DNA of 64,000 nucleotides, taken from NCBI GenBank assembly GCA_937944245.1, contig CALDYY010000072.1, forward strand, positions 1-64,000, read 5' to 3'. The notes under the pieces were generated by a model that was given only the letters and a program-made list of their open reading frames with translations, ran no database searches and was not told the DNA's origin. The stretch comes from an uncultured Saprospiraceae bacterium (lineage in GTDB: Bacteria; Bacteroidota; Bacteroidia; Chitinophagales; Saprospiraceae). Each line of letters starts with the position of its first letter. Within the stretch, counting starts at the first letter, position 1. Below are positions 51,792-62,001 of this stretch, in pieces. Both the position numbers and the translations under genes were made by a program.

Positions 51792-54719
51792 TTAATCATT
51801 ATTGCCATCGGCGATGGCTTTTTTCTGGCGAATTTGTTCTTCCAGTTGCTTAATTTGTTGTTGTAGCTCTTGCAAGCGTTTTTGTTCTGCGGCAATTTGC
51901 TTAGCCGTATCCTCCTTCACTTTAGTAATTTCCTCTTTAGCTTGTTGGCGCGCTGCATAGATAGCCGTAGAAGATTCTTTTTCTGCCATATTAATTTCCT
52001 CTAGCGATTTTCTTCGAGCGTCTTCGGCTTCTCTAGCATATTGGGCTTTTCTTTCTGCGGTTTCTTTGCGCATCATTTCCACTTCTTGATTAGCGCGCTC
52101 TTGCGCAGCCGTTACTGCAAATCGAGCTTCGCGCTCTGCCTCTTCCATCGCACTTTTATATTCCCTAGTTTTTGTCAACATAAGTTGACGTGTTTTTTCT
52201 ATTTCGTCCGCCGCTTCTTTTTGATTGTTCGCCACTTCTTTAGCTTGACTGGACTTGATTTCCGCAATTTCATTAGCAGCTTCTTGTCGGATGCGCAATA
52301 CCTCTAAGGCAAGTGCTTCCTTTTGTTTGGCGTTATCTTCTTTTATCACTTTTAATTCGCTAGCTACCTGTTGCTGTGTAGCAGCAATTTCTCTAGCGGC
52401 TACCTCTCTGGCTTTAGCTACTCCTGCAATAAGTTCTTGCTTCTCGCTTGCTACTTTTTCGCGTAATGCTTGTAAGGCTTTTGCTTCTTCTTGTTGTATT
52501 TGTGCCATTTGCTCTGCCGTACTTTGCTTTGCTTTGGCTATTTGGTTAGCAGCTTCTTGTTTAGCTAATTCGGCTTTTTGTTGAGCTTCTGCTACTTCTT
52601 GTGCTGCTTTCAAACGCGCATTCTTGATTTCCTCATTCGATTTTTCTCTGGAGATAGCCACTTCTTCTGCCGTAGCTGTTTTGGTTTCTTTTGCCTTTTG
52701 CTCTGCCTCGGCAATGGCTCTAGCTTCTTCTGCTTTTATTGCTTTTATGCGTTCCTCAGCTGTTTTTTGCGTGTTTTGCAATTCATTGGCATATTGTTGT
52801 TTGGCTGTATTTACAGTGGAATTAGATTGCTCAATGGTTTTAGCAGCTTCCTGCTTGGCTTTTTCTATTTCCTGTTGGGCTTTTTCTCTAGCCGCAATCA
52901 CTTCCGCTGTGGATTGTTTCAAAAGCTCATTTTCTTTTTCCTTTGCAGCCACTACTTTTTGGTTCAGTTCTTCTTGAATTTTAGCGATTTCTTGACTTGC
53001 TTTTTCTCTAGCAACTTTTACTTCTTCGCTTATTTTTTGACGCTCTTCGTCTGCTTTTGTTCTAGCAGCAGCCACTTTTTCGGCTTCAGCAGCATTGATG
53101 GTTTGCAAATTTGCTGCCGCTCTTTCTCTAGCCTCCGCCACTTGTTGTGCTAAGGCTGCTTTTTCTGTTTCCGTTTGGGCTTTAGTGGCTGCAATTTCTT
53201 TACCTGAGCGTTCCTTTTCGCTACTTACTTGTTTCTGCAATTCACTAATCGTTTCTGTGGCACGTTGTCTTGATTCTGCAACTTCAATGCTAGCTACTTG
53301 TTTTGCTTTGGAAACATTTTCTTTGATAGCACTCAATTCTAATGCGCTATTCTCTTGAAGTACAGCTTTTTCTTCTGCTACTTTTCTTCTTGTTTCCGCT
53401 AAGTCAAATGCAATTCTTTCTTTTTCAATTACTGCATTTTCCCTAATCCTAGAAATGGTAGCAGCCGTTTCTTCCTGAATAGCTAAAATCTGCTCCGATG
53501 CTGTTTTTTTACTGTTAATGACATCTTCGGCTGTTTTACCTTGCTCGTTTTTAGCTTGCTCTCTAGCCTTTTGGATGGACAATGCCGTTTCTTTGCGAAT
53601 GCCAGCCAGTTCACTTTCTGCTCGTTCGCGAGCGTTAGCAACTTCATCGGCATATTCCAATTTTGCCATTTCCATTTTCTCCTTCACCGCTTGTACTTCT
53701 TTTGCTGCATTCTCACGAGCAGCAGCCACTTCCTTAGCTGATTCTAGCTTTGCGGTTTCGATTGCGGCACTTGCTTTTTGCCGAGCTTCTTGCACATTAA
53801 GGTTAATTTGCTCTAGTTCGTTGTCTGCTTTAGCCTTGGCATCTTGTATGGCTTTGGCTAGTGCCTTTCTGGCTTCCTCAATCTCTTGTTGCGATTTTTG
53901 TCTAGCTTCTAGCACCTCTTGCGCAAAAGCACTTTTTTGGTCAACAGCATCTTTTTTAGCAATGGTAATTTCCTCTTGGATTCTTGATTTTATCTCCGCC
54001 GCTTTCTTCTTTTCTTCCTCAATTTCTGTTCTTAATTGCTGTTTAGTGCTTTGCAGTTGTGCCTGCAAGTCTTTGACTTCGCCATCTGTACTTGGCACAG
54101 CTTTAGTGGTTGTGTTGCTAATTGATGCTGGACTTTCTGTGATAGGTGTGCTAGGTGAAGTCAGCGTAATAGATTTTACATCGGAATCTATTTTCACGTC
54201 ATTAACCAATTCGGGATTTAGTTTTTCTACAAAACAAATTGCCATTTGCTTCAATTCTTGTTGACGGTTTTCGATAACCGTGAATTTTCGCATTTGGTTT
54301 TCTACATTATTTTTGATGTAAACGGTAATAATAGAAGTGCTAGCTAACCATTTGGCAGCATCCAAATCTAATTGAAGTATGTTTTCAGAAATAGGTGTTC
54401 CTCCATTGTTTGAGTTATTGCCTGTCTCTACAAATCGGTAACTCTTGCGCACTTGGTTGACATCCATGAAAATAACTTCGTCATCGCGATTGAGCAATTC
54501 ACCTGCTTTGGAAATAACCTTAGCTACTACACCTTTGGGCTCATTTTGCAGGGTAATAGCATAGCTATAGTTACCACGAACCACCAATGTTGTTGGGTGC
54601 ATTCGCAGGATATTAATGTCTTTTATGGTTTTATCTTCTGCAATAAGGGATGCACAATTTTGTGCATAGGATAAGCCACAAAGCAACAAAAGAACAATAG
54701 CAGTAAACGTATTTTTCAT
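51792..54719 (-). CDS. Secreted protein with long Ala/Glu/Lys-rich coiled coil
   Basis: Signal peptide, ~200-aa N-terminal globular part, then ~750 aa of EAxxKA-type heptads. Confidence 0.85.
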   Translation of the reverse strand: MKNTFTAIVLLLLCGLSYAQNCASLIAEDKTIKDINILRMHPTTLVVRGNYSYAITLQNEPKGVVAKVISKAGELLNRDDEVIFMDVNQVRKSYRFVETGNNSNNGGTPISENILQLDLDAAKWLASTSIITVYIKNNVENQMRKFTVIENRQQELKQMAICFVEKLNPELVNDVKIDSDVKSITLTSPSTPITESPASISNTTTKAVPSTDGEVKDLQAQLQSTKQQLRTEIEEEKKKAAEIKSRIQEEITIAKKDAVDQKSAFAQEVLEARQKSQQEIEEARKALAKAIQDAKAKADNELEQINLNVQEARQKASAAIETAKLESAKEVAAARENAAKEVQAVKEKMEMAKLEYADEVANARERAESELAGIRKETALSIQKAREQAKNEQGKTAEDVINSKKTASEQILAIQEETAATISRIRENAVIEKERIAFDLAETRRKVAEEKAVLQENSALELSAIKENVSKAKQVASIEVAESRQRATETISELQKQVSSEKERSGKEIAATKAQTETEKAALAQQVAEARERAAANLQTINAAEAEKVAAARTKADEERQKISEEVKVAREKASQEIAKIQEELNQKVVAAKEKENELLKQSTAEVIAAREKAQQEIEKAKQEAAKTIEQSNSTVNTAKQQYANELQNTQKTAEERIKAIKAEEARAIAEAEQKAKETKTATAEEVAISREKSNEEIKNARLKAAQEVAEAQQKAELAKQEAANQIAKAKQSTAEQMAQIQQEEAKALQALREKVASEKQELIAGVAKAREVAAREIAATQQQVASELKVIKEDNAKQKEALALEVLRIRQEAANEIAEIKSSQAKEVANNQKEAADEIEKTRQLMLTKTREYKSAMEEAEREARFAVTAAQERANQEVEMMRKETAERKAQYAREAEDARRKSLEEINMAEKESSTAIYAARQQAKEEITKVKEDTAKQIAAEQKRLQELQQQIKQLEEQIRQKKAIADGNND

Positions 54720-54839
54720 AATTGCATCAATTTTACCCTAGTTAAACGATAAAGTTATAACAACATTATACTACTACAATATAATGTGTTTTAAAACAAG
54801 ATGCAAGTATTTGAAATAAAAATCAGGCAACTAGAAAAT

Positions 54840-55703
54840 CTACCAATTATTATTGTTAACAACTAGCTCTGCTAAGTCATAAATCATTATTTCGTTTTCC
54901 TTGTTTGCACCTGTGATGCCGTCTTGCAGCATAATGGTACAAAAAGGACAATTCACTGCCAAAATTTCAGCACCCGATTCGACAATGTCTTTCACGCGCT
55001 CTGTGTTTACACGGTGTGTACCATGCTCTTCCTCCTTGAACATTTGCGCGCCTCCAGCACCACAGCACAAACCCGTTTTTCTAGAGCGTTTCATTTCCAC
55101 TAAATCATTGTCTAGCGCTTCTAACACAGCACGAGGAGCTTCGTAAACATCATTACCTCTACCTAAGTAGCAAGAATCGTGGTAAGTAATTTTTTTACCT
55201 TGAAATGCGCCGCCTTCTTTTATTTTGAGTCTGCCTGTATCAATTAATTCTTGTAGCAACTGCGTGTGATGCACGACTTCGTAATTTCCCCCTAGTTCAG
55301 GATATTCATTCTTCAAAGTATTGAAACAATGTGGGCAAGCGGCTACTATTTTTTTGATTTCGTAGCCATTAAGTACCTGAATGTTCTGTAAGGCTGCCAT
55401 TTGAAATACAAATTCGTTACCTGCTCGCCTTGCTGGGTCGCCTGTACAACTTTCCTCATTGCCTAATATTGCAAAATTGATGCCTACTTCATTGAGTATT
55501 TTGGCAAAAGCAATCATTATTTTTTGCGCTCTATCATCATAACTGCCTGCGCAACCAACCCAAAATAAAATATCGGGTTGTTTGCCTTCGGCAGCTAATT
55601 CCGCCATTGTTGGTATCTGCATGTACTTCTTTTTTGTTGGGCGTTGAACATTGTTAAGTGCAATGCTCAACCATAAAGTTAATATATTTATGCAAATATA
55701 CAA
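54840..55703 (-). CDS. (Fe-S)-binding protein with CCG domains
   Basis: CPHCFNTLKNEYPELGG; YHDSCYLGRGNDVYEAPR; GLCCGAGGAQMFKEEE; NCPFC. Confidence 0.94.
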   Translation of the reverse strand: MYICINILTLWLSIALNNVQRPTKKKYMQIPTMAELAAEGKQPDILFWVGCAGSYDDRAQKIMIAFAKILNEVGINFAILGNEESCTGDPARRAGNEFVFQMAALQNIQVLNGYEIKKIVAACPHCFNTLKNEYPELGGNYEVVHHTQLLQELIDTGRLKIKEGGAFQGKKITYHDSCYLGRGNDVYEAPRAVLEALDNDLVEMKRSRKTGLCCGAGGAQMFKEEEHGTHRVNTERVKDIVESGAEILAVNCPFCTIMLQDGITGANKENEIMIYDLAELVVNNNNW

Positions 55704-55784
55704 GGCTTTTTAGGCTTACACTGGATTCATAAGCACAAAAAGAGGAGGAATTGTGTAAAAAAAAATATTTTGATAGCCCATTTT

Positions 55785-55843
55785 AGTAGCAACAGCCCTT
55801 TAGCTTAGTGAATTGCATTTTAGGCTAAAGCACTATTGCTACT
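55785..55843. repeat. Two-tier intergenic hairpin
   Basis: AGTAGCAA 55785-92 with TTGCTACT 55836-43; CTTTAGC 55798-804 with GCTAAAG 55824-30. Confidence 0.75.
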
Positions 55844-55856
55844 GAGTAATTATGAT

Positions 55857-56516
55857 TTAAAAAGCCAAACCAACAGAAAGCACGATTCTTGAAGGAGAAG
55901 TATCAAATTGATAGCTTCTATCGCCGATATTAATGTGGTCGCCGAAGTTGGTAAAGTTGCCTTCATACTTAAGGTCAACAAATACTTTCTTGATTTCCAA
56001 ACCTAGTCCACCTTGCCAGCCTAATGTAAGGCTTTGAAAATCTTGACGGTAACTTTCCAAATCAAATTCGGAAGAACTATTCAAAAATACATGCCCGACT
56101 AAACCAATTTGCGGCTTAATTGGACCGAGTTTTAAGCCCGCAATAATCGGAATATCCAAGTATTGGTATTTTTCAGTGAAAACTTCATTGAGGTCGCCGC
56201 GCTCAAAGTCCACTCTATTGGAATTGAAGACGACTTCAGGTTGTAGAAAGAAGAAATCCGTTAAGGGAAATTTTGCAAAAATACCTGCATGAACACCAAA
56301 TTTAGCATCATCTACTGCCAAGCTAAATTCCTGACGTGTTGCTGGATTAGTGATAAGCAATTGACTAGGTTCTAAATCGGTAGTGCTAACGCCTGCGCGG
56401 ATACCAAAGCGTGCCTGACTGAATAGAACAGTTGTAGTGATGCTAAAAAAAGCAATAAATACGATTGTTTTCTTCATAATTTTGGATTTTTTCGATATAA
56501 CGTTCTTTATGGTCAA
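55857..56516 (-). CDS. Outer membrane beta-barrel (PorT-family-like) protein
   Basis: Signal peptide; RFGIRAGVSTTDL; FFLQPEVVFNS; YQYLDIPIIAGLKLG. Confidence 0.85.
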   Translation of the reverse strand: MTIKNVISKKSKIMKKTIVFIAFFSITTTVLFSQARFGIRAGVSTTDLEPSQLLITNPATRQEFSLAVDDAKFGVHAGIFAKFPLTDFFFLQPEVVFNSNRVDFERGDLNEVFTEKYQYLDIPIIAGLKLGPIKPQIGLVGHVFLNSSSEFDLESYRQDFQSLTLGWQGGLGLEIKKVFVDLKYEGNFTNFGDHINIGDRSYQFDTSPSRIVLSVGLAF

Positions 56517-56563
56517 AATCGTTCATATCTACTTCAATGATAACCTTTAATTAATTAATGTTG

Positions 56564-56571
56564 TACTTTTG
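56564..56571 (+). promoter_or_regulatory. Bacteroidota -7 element (TACTTTTG) for engB
   Basis: Exact TAnnTTTG 40 bp upstream of ATG. Confidence 0.5.
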
Positions 56572-56610
56572 TTAAAGAATTTTGTTTGGAAGGATAAAGG
56601 GAAGTAGGTT

Positions 56611-57225
56611 ATGCAAATACATGAAGCAATTTTTATAGGAAGTTATCCCTCATTTGAGCTTTGCCCCAAAGACGATAAACCAGAATACGCTTTCATCGGT
56701 CGTTCAAATGTAGGTAAGTCTTCTCTTATCAACATGTTGTGCGACAGAAAAGGTTTGGCTAAAACATCAAACAAACCAGGTAAGACTCAACAAATTAATT
56801 ATTTTTTGATTAATCAAACTTGGTATTTAGTGGATTTGCCTGGATACGGTTATGCCATTATTTCTAAAAAAATGCGGCAGCAATGGCGACGCATGATTGA
56901 AAATTATTTGGCAAAACGTCCAAACTTGCAGTGCGCTTTTGTGTTGATAGATGCGAACATCTCTCCACAACAAAATGATATTGAGTTCATCAATTGGTTG
57001 GGGAAAATGCTTGTTCCTTATGTGATTGTGTTTACGAAAACAGATCGCTCAAAACCTTTGGAAATAGAAGAAAACATCAATAAATTCAGAAAAGCTCTTT
57101 TGGAATATTGGGAAGAATTGCCAATGCAATTTATAACTTCTTCTAACAAAGGACTAGGCAAAGCAGAATTGTTAACGTTTATCACACAAGCTAATGAGCA
57201 GATTTTAACAAATAATACAAAATAA
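56611..57225 (+). CDS. engB: Ribosome biogenesis GTPase YihA/YsxC/EngB
   Basis: YAFIGRSNVGKSSLINML; KPGKTQQINYF; DLPGYGYA; FTKTDR. Confidence 0.97.
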   Translation: MQIHEAIFIGSYPSFELCPKDDKPEYAFIGRSNVGKSSLINMLCDRKGLAKTSNKPGKTQQINYFLINQTWYLVDLPGYGYAIISKKMRQQWRRMIENYLAKRPNLQCAFVLIDANISPQQNDIEFINWLGKMLVPYVIVFTKTDRSKPLEIEENINKFRKALLEYWEELPMQFITSSNKGLGKAELLTFITQANEQILTNNTK

Positions 57226-57233
57226 GTTTAGCT

Positions 57234-57668
57234 ATGAAATTTTTATTTATTGCTTTTATCGCGCTATCACTGATGGCAACTAATTGTGCAAGCCCGAACA
57301 AAAACACTGAAGCAGCACAAAAAGCACTTGCCGAAGAACGCTGGGAAGAAATGATGGCTTTGCATGATAATGTGATGCCTAAGATGAGCGAAATCAACAA
57401 GATTTCAAGAGAATTAAAAAAAATGGAAAATATTCCTGTGGAGTTGCAAGCAGAAGTACAAAATATGCTGACAACACTAGATAAAGCCGACGAAGGTATG
57501 ATGAACTGGATGGCTGGCTTCTCGAAATACAATACCAACACTTACAGCCATGAAGACTTGATGAAAGCCTATGACCAAGAAATGGAGGCAGGCAAAGCAG
57601 TGGAAGAAGCTATTTTAGGCAGTATTGAAAAGGGAAATGAATTGTTAAAAAAATTGAAAGGAGAATAA
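57234..57668 (+). CDS. Hypothetical lipoprotein
   Basis: Lipobox-like TNC, helical; upstream of SCO1-like gene. Confidence 0.65.
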   Translation: MKFLFIAFIALSLMATNCASPNKNTEAAQKALAEERWEEMMALHDNVMPKMSEINKISRELKKMENIPVELQAEVQNMLTTLDKADEGMMNWMAGFSKYNTNTYSHEDLMKAYDQEMEAGKAVEEAILGSIEKGNELLKKLKGE

Positions 57669-57669
57669 A

Positions 57670-58305
57670 ATGAGACAGATACTAACCACTTTGTTAATAA
57701 GCTGCTTATTAGCGGCTTGTAACTTGGATTACAACAAAAAAGGTAAAGACGATAAGTTGCCTATATTAGGTGAAAAAGTAGAAGTTGCTGGGCAAATAGT
57801 TTATCATACCATCCCTGATTTTGAGTTCATTAATCAAGATAGTCAGTTGGTAAACAACCAAACTTTTGCAGACAAAATCTATATTTCAGATTTCTTTTTT
57901 ACGCATTGCCCAACCATTTGCCCGAAAATGACAAAGCAAATGAAGCGCATTTACGACCAATATGCGAATAACCCTGATGTAGCCTTTATCTCCCATTCTA
58001 TTGATCCTAAGCGCGATACGATTGGGCGTTTGCAGTGGTACGCACAAAGCATTGGCGTAACAGACGCGAGCAGATGGCATTTTGTGACAGGCGATAAAGA
58101 TGAAATTTACAGCATCGCTAACGACTATTTTAGCATTGCGCTAGAAGATAAGGAAGCACCAGAAGGTTTTGACCACAGCGGTAAAATTATTTTAGTGGAC
58201 AAAGAGCGCAGAGTGCGTTCCTTTGCTGATGGCACAAACGAAAAAGAGGTGGACCGCTTAATGAAAGATATAGATAAATTATTGGCAGAGTATGTCTTCC
58301 AATAA
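57670..58305 (+). CDS. SCO1/SenC-family copper/thiol protein
   Basis: SDFFFTHCPTICPKMTKQMKRIYDQY; FISHSIDPKRDT; conserved His in GFDHSGKIILVD. Confidence 0.94.
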   Translation: MRQILTTLLISCLLAACNLDYNKKGKDDKLPILGEKVEVAGQIVYHTIPDFEFINQDSQLVNNQTFADKIYISDFFFTHCPTICPKMTKQMKRIYDQYANNPDVAFISHSIDPKRDTIGRLQWYAQSIGVTDASRWHFVTGDKDEIYSIANDYFSIALEDKEAPEGFDHSGKIILVDKERRVRSFADGTNEKEVDRLMKDIDKLLAEYVFQ

Positions 58306-58387
58306 TTTGACTTTCAAGCATTTATTTCGCCTTTTGAGGTATGCACGCACTTCAAAAGGCGATATTTATTTTAGAAAAAACGTTCCA

Positions 58388-58969
58388 ATGAAAATTGTAT
58401 TTGCCACAGGCAATCCTAATAAAATAAAAGAAATTGATGCGCTATTAGGCGACCGATTTGAAATTATTGGCTTAGAAGCCATTGGTTGTACAGAGGACAT
58501 TCCAGAAACTCAACCTACCATACTAGGCAATGCACTGCAAAAGGCGCGCTATGTGAAGGAACACTATGGTCAAGATTGCTTTGCGGAAGATACTGGGCTT
58601 GAGGTAGAAGCACTTGATGGTGAACCGGGCGTGTACTCCGCACGATACGCAGGAGAAGAGAAAAACGCTCAAGCCAATGCAAAAAAAGTATTGACTTTAA
58701 TGGAAAAACAAACCAACAAGTCAGCACAATTCAAAACAGTAATTGCATTGATTTTAGGCGACAAAGAATATACTTTTGAAGGCATTGTTCGAGGAACGAT
58801 TGCAGATATGCCACGCGGGGAAAGTGGTTTTGGCTATGACCCAATTTTTATACCGGAGGGCGAAACACGCACCTTTGCAGAAATGAGCCTTGAAGAAAAA
58901 AATGCTATCAGCCACAGAGGAAAAGCCACGCAAATGCTCAAACAGTTTTTGTCGAAATTAAATGGATAG
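58388..58969 (+). CDS. rdgB: RdgB/HAM1-family non-canonical purine NTP pyrophosphatase
   Basis: MKIVFATGNPNKIKEI; FAEDTGLEVEALDGEPGVYSARYAG; GESGFGYDPIF. Confidence 0.96.
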   Translation: MKIVFATGNPNKIKEIDALLGDRFEIIGLEAIGCTEDIPETQPTILGNALQKARYVKEHYGQDCFAEDTGLEVEALDGEPGVYSARYAGEEKNAQANAKKVLTLMEKQTNKSAQFKTVIALILGDKEYTFEGIVRGTIADMPRGESGFGYDPIFIPEGETRTFAEMSLEEKNAISHRGKATQMLKQFLSKLNG

Positions 58970-58974
58970 TGTTT

Positions 58975-59796
58975 TTATTTGGTTTTCAGTTGCTCTATCA
59001 TCAAATCGCAAAGTGTATTGCCAAGCATTCGATGTCCTGTATCGAGTAAATAGACATGAACATTTGCTAAGTTTTGAGCAAGCAATAAGCCAGTTTTGAC
59101 GGGGATGATTTTGTCTCTTTTGCCCAAATACAGATGTGTTGGAGTTTGATACTGTTGTAAGTATTGCTTTACTTTGCTGAGTGTCAACGAAAAGTGATTC
59201 GCGGAAATCCAACACTGAAAAGCTATTTCAATACGCTCAGGGCTATCGAGCTGATGCCGAATAAACTGCCGAACATACATAGGTAAACTTTCTTTTTTGC
59301 TTTGTAGCAATAGCCATTGGCGTAATTTACCCGACTGCACTAACTTTTGGCGCAACACCTGCCTAATAGGAACAGGCACTAACATCATGGTGGATAACAC
59401 TTTGGTATTCAATCCATCTGGTGCAATAAGAAAAAGTTGTTCTATATTCGGAGCTAAATGTGGCAAAATACTCATAGCAATTCTGCCTCCGAAGCTATAC
59501 CCTAACAAGGAGAAGTGGCTTTGCTGCTCTTGCTCCAGTATAGCTTGAAAAATATGGATGAAATCTTGAAGCGTAAATTCTTCTTGTCGCCATTGCGTTT
59601 GTCCATGAAAAGGTAAATCCATAGCAACGATGGTGAATGTCTGCTCTAGTGCTGGACATATAGGTATAAAACTAGCTGCCTCCTCGCCAAAACCATGCAA
59701 TGCAATCAGTAAAGATTTGCCTTGCCCTATCTTTAAATAACTAATTGAGGATTTTTTATATATTAAATTTAATCGTTGCAAAAGCAGATGATTCAT
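58975..59796 (-). CDS. Alpha/beta hydrolase
   Basis: LIALHGFGEEAASF; LLGYSFGGRIAM nucleophile elbow; DTGHRM. Confidence 0.9.
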   Translation of the reverse strand: MNHLLLQRLNLIYKKSSISYLKIGQGKSLLIALHGFGEEAASFIPICPALEQTFTIVAMDLPFHGQTQWRQEEFTLQDFIHIFQAILEQEQQSHFSLLGYSFGGRIAMSILPHLAPNIEQLFLIAPDGLNTKVLSTMMLVPVPIRQVLRQKLVQSGKLRQWLLLQSKKESLPMYVRQFIRHQLDSPERIEIAFQCWISANHFSLTLSKVKQYLQQYQTPTHLYLGKRDKIIPVKTGLLLAQNLANVHVYLLDTGHRMLGNTLCDLMIEQLKTK

Positions 59797-59986
59797 TTTA
59801 TCGTGTCCTCAAAATGTTGGTTTTCAATAATTAAAAATTTAAATATGCTCTTAATCTATTTGCTGCTATTTACAATATGAAAATTTAAACTCTCGAAGAA
59901 AGTATAGTATTTAGCCATCGAAACAGACTAAGTACGCAAAATAGGGTATTTAGCAGTAAAACTATCTTAAACTTAAATTCATTTCT

Positions 59987-61810
59987 CTACTCCCAACGCA
60001 CACTGACCCCACTGCGAATCCATCTGCCCGGCATTTCTACCAAGTTGGTTTCTGTGTAAGTTTGGTTTAGAAGATTGCTGGCTTCCAAAAAGATGTTATA
60101 CTTAGAACTACGCCAAAGTAAACGCATATCGAGTAAGGCGTAATTATCCAAATTTATGCGGTCGAGGTAGCGATAGCGCAAACTAGGGAATAGCCGATTG
60201 CCCAAGTTGAGTTCCAAACCTGCAATGACTTGATGGCGAAGATTGTCCAACGCATATCTGGAAACAGCAACATCTGCGTTGTCAATGACAGCATCTAAAT
60301 AAGTGTAGCTCAAATCCAATGTTTGTAACCATTTGACAGTTTGGAAATTAATGGCAAGACTGTTTTCCCAACCCAAGACATTGACGGAAGAAAAATTTTG
60401 AGGCTGCCACTTCAACGAATCCACGAGGGCTTCCTTCGTCCAGTCAATCATGTTAATGCCATTTCTACGGAAAACACTAGTTTGTGCTAAAATTGATTTT
60501 TGTTGATATTTAAGACCTAGCTCATAAGTAATGGCTGATTCAGGTTGCAAACTCGGGTTGCCGAGATTAGCTCTATCCTCGTAATACAAATCCGTGAACG
60601 TAGGCACGCGATAAGTGTAGCCCGCATTAGCAAAGACTTTGACTTGATTATTGAGGGCATAACCTACATCTATACCAGGCAAAAGATTGACATCAAAATC
60701 AGAAAAATAGTTGAGGAGTACCCCTGGCGTAATATCCAAACGATTGGCTAGACTGAAACGATGTTCTAAAAAAAGACTAGTCGCCAAGCGTTGTCGCCCA
60801 CCTAGATTATTGCTACTCAAACTTACTCGATTCACGTCCAAGCCAATGCCTGTGATGCCCAAAGTGCTGTAATGACTAGCATTGACTTCTGCACCAACCG
60901 TATTGCCAATATGCAAATTTCGGTAAAGGGAAGGATTGCGACGCACAAAAAGATACTCATCTTGGTTTCTGCGCCAATACACTCTAGGTTTGACCACCCA
61001 GTTGGCTTTTGTATGTTGATATTCCACCGCACCAATACTCGTTTGAATGGCTTCGTATTGGTCTTTAAAACTAGGACTAGCATAGAAACCATTTGCGCCA
61101 AAGGCACGCTCGGTATAGCCCGCAAGAATACTTAACTGTTGATTGCCAACAGGAACTTGCGCCTGATAAAAAAAGTTGCTAATGTTGTAATCGGTGTTGT
61201 AGCGATAGCCTTCAGAGAAGTCTTTAGCAAAAGAAAAATATTGCTGGATGCCTTTATGCGTAAACGCTGAAGACACTCGAACGCCTCCTAAAGTGTGTTG
61301 CCCTGCTTGAAGACTGATTTTTACGAAAGGCGACTCAGGGGTTTTAGTGATGATGTTGATTGCGCCAGTAAACGCATTTTGACCAAACACTCTAGCTGCA
61401 GGACCTTTCAATATTTCAATGCGCTCAATATTTTCAATGTCTATGGGCAGGTTCATTAAATGATGCCCTGTTTGTGGATCGCTCATTTTAATGCCATTCA
61501 CTAACACTAGCGTTTGGTCAAAAGTACCTCCTCGAATGCTTACATCTGCTTGGACGCCATGTGCGCCACGTTGGCGGATATCCACACCAGCAGCGTAACG
61601 CAGCACCTCAGCCACACTAATAGCAGGCGAACGTTGTATTTTATCGGCAGTAATAATCTCAATGCTCCGAGAATGGGTAGAAAAAGGCAATGCCATACGG
61701 TTTTCTTGCACCACAATTTCGGATAAATTGATAGAAAGGCTATCTTGTTTTTGTGTAAATCCTTGAAGCATTAGGCTTGTGAATAAAAAAAGTAGGAAAT
61801 ATTTTATCAT
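59987..61810 (-). CDS. TonB-dependent receptor (BtuB-like)
   Basis: SVAEVLRYAAGVDIRQRGAHGVQADVSIRGGTFDQTLVLVNG; IERIEILKGPAARVFGQNAFTGAINIITK. Confidence 0.94.
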   Translation of the reverse strand: MIKYFLLFLFTSLMLQGFTQKQDSLSINLSEIVVQENRMALPFSTHSRSIEIITADKIQRSPAISVAEVLRYAAGVDIRQRGAHGVQADVSIRGGTFDQTLVLVNGIKMSDPQTGHHLMNLPIDIENIERIEILKGPAARVFGQNAFTGAINIITKTPESPFVKISLQAGQHTLGGVRVSSAFTHKGIQQYFSFAKDFSEGYRYNTDYNISNFFYQAQVPVGNQQLSILAGYTERAFGANGFYASPSFKDQYEAIQTSIGAVEYQHTKANWVVKPRVYWRRNQDEYLFVRRNPSLYRNLHIGNTVGAEVNASHYSTLGITGIGLDVNRVSLSSNNLGGRQRLATSLFLEHRFSLANRLDITPGVLLNYFSDFDVNLLPGIDVGYALNNQVKVFANAGYTYRVPTFTDLYYEDRANLGNPSLQPESAITYELGLKYQQKSILAQTSVFRRNGINMIDWTKEALVDSLKWQPQNFSSVNVLGWENSLAINFQTVKWLQTLDLSYTYLDAVIDNADVAVSRYALDNLRHQVIAGLELNLGNRLFPSLRYRYLDRINLDNYALLDMRLLWRSSKYNIFLEASNLLNQTYTETNLVEMPGRWIRSGVSVRWE

Positions 61811-61893
61811 GGATTGAAAGATTTGTCTAAAAAATGGATGGCAAAGCTATGTCTTTTGAATGTTTTTTTTGTTTGTTCGCTGTTAATTTTAGA

Positions 61894-61926
61894 TTGACAT
61901 AAAAAAGAGATAACGGCTTAATTTTG
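61894..61926 (+). promoter_or_regulatory. Bacteroidota promoter upstream of pth
   Basis: TTG 61894-61896 and TAATTTTG 61919-61926, 22-nt spacing. Confidence 0.5.
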
Positions 61927-62001
61927 CGGCATAGGCTCAAAACAAAGAGCAGGATGAAATGATTTTTTACTTTTTTACGAACAAAATCAGCACCTGATTG
62001 G

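Noticed and set aside
51981-54264. Many + strand ORFs (e.g. 52578..53153, 53518..54264) opposite the coiled-coil gene
   Set aside because: They are Ser/Phe/Leu/Cys-rich shadows of the Ala/Glu/Lys-rich minus-strand coding sequence.
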